In this document: piece by piece, positions 6,011-6,157 of the stretch
Layout: every line of letters begins with the position of its first letter
Numbering within the stretch: the stretch's first letter is position 1
From: an uncultured Bacteroidales bacterium
Lineage (GTDB): Bacteria > Bacteroidota > Bacteroidia > Bacteroidales > Bacteroidaceae
Direction of reading: 5' to 3'
Assembly: GCA_937896105.1 (NCBI GenBank)
Contig: CALBKR010000356.1
Coordinates: forward strand, 1-6,157
Length of the DNA: 6,157 nt
Program-made: the position numbers and the translations under genes
The notes under the pieces: model-generated
What the model was told of the DNA's origin: nothing
The model's database searches: none
What the model saw: only the letters and a program-made list of their open reading frames with translations

Positions 6011-6157
6011 CTAAACCATTGGATCGCGTTTTATAACATTAATATTTTCAAATGTTTTAACACAAACTTTACCTTTACCAGTAATTCCTACAAATCCTAA
6101 ACAACTAATAGATATTTCGCATTTTCCATCAACATCAAAATAATGGTTTTTAAAATT
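6011..6157 (-). CDS. yqeH: C-terminal end of probable ribosome-biogenesis GTPase YqeH, 5' part beyond window
   Basis: An open frame enters at base 6157 and ends in TAG at 6011-6013, giving the last 48 residues of a protein. The pattern CEISISCLGFVGITGKGKV followed by V-x-V-K-T and a terminal K-R-D-P-M-V resembles the YqeH C-terminus, where a D-I-V-x-S-G-L-G-(W/F)-(V/I) strand is followed by a hydrophobic stretch and R-x-x-(M/L/I). YqeH is a circularly permuted GTPase needed for 30S subunit assembly; the GTPase motifs would lie upstream of the window. Position supports the call, since in Bacillus yqeH lies upstream of yqeK and yqeL (rsfS). The fragment is too short to be certain, and it has Cys in place of the usual Gly before L-G. 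It ends six bases before yqeK. Confidence 0.6.
   Translation of the reverse strand, partial: NFKNHYFDVDGKCEISISCLGFVGITGKGKVCVKTFENINVIKRDPMV

Noticed and set aside
5225..6157. Low-GC segment as a mobile element or genomic island in a Bacteroidales chromosome
   Set aside because: It holds core ribosome-biogenesis genes in their usual Firmicutes order, with no integrase, transposase, terminal repeats or attachment site, and cuts rsfS in mid-gene; a chimeric join is simpler.
1..6157. A novel defence or other undescribed multi-gene system
   Set aside because: No nuclease, reverse transcriptase, toxin-antitoxin pair, CRISPR repeat or structured RNA was found; all genes fall in recognisable housekeeping or envelope families.

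Overview
The window looks like two pieces of DNA from different bacteria joined end to end. Every gene reads on the minus strand, so gene order below follows transcription, from high to low coordinates.

Region A (about 5235-6157) is low in GC: two 60-base rows counted by hand give 25-27%. It carries a Firmicutes/Mollicutes-type housekeeping run: the 3' end of a probable yqeH (ribosome-assembly GTPase), a complete yqeK (HD-domain dinucleotide tetraphosphatase), and the first ~58 codons of rsfS (ribosome silencing factor). The genes are packed tightly and end in TAG. No tryptophan codon occurs, so the genetic code cannot be judged.

Region B (1 to about 5234) has a much higher GC content (53% and 63% in two hand-counted rows) and looks like Bacteroidales. 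In transcription order it holds dsbD (718-residue transmembrane thiol:disulfide interchange protein with all three cysteine pairs), a bacterial GH3-family acyl-adenylating enzyme (502 residues), and a lipoprotein with an N-terminal SbsA-type Ig-like domain that runs off the window at base 1. The dsbD-GH3 gap is 37 bases and the GH3 stop overlaps the lipoprotein start (TAATG), so the three probably form one transcription unit that delivers an envelope redox protein, a cytoplasmic adenylating enzyme and an envelope lipoprotein. No shared pathway can be proven from this window.

The two regions meet within a few bases of the dsbD start codon. There rsfS stops resembling its family and its frame runs out of register into dsbD, while dsbD has no promoter or leader of its own. 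The simplest reading is a chimeric assembly (metagenome misjoin) or a cloning/library artefact rather than natural transfer, because a core Firmicutes ribosome-biogenesis operon is cut in mid-gene. No RNA genes, CRISPR arrays, transposases or intergenic stretches above 40 bases were seen.
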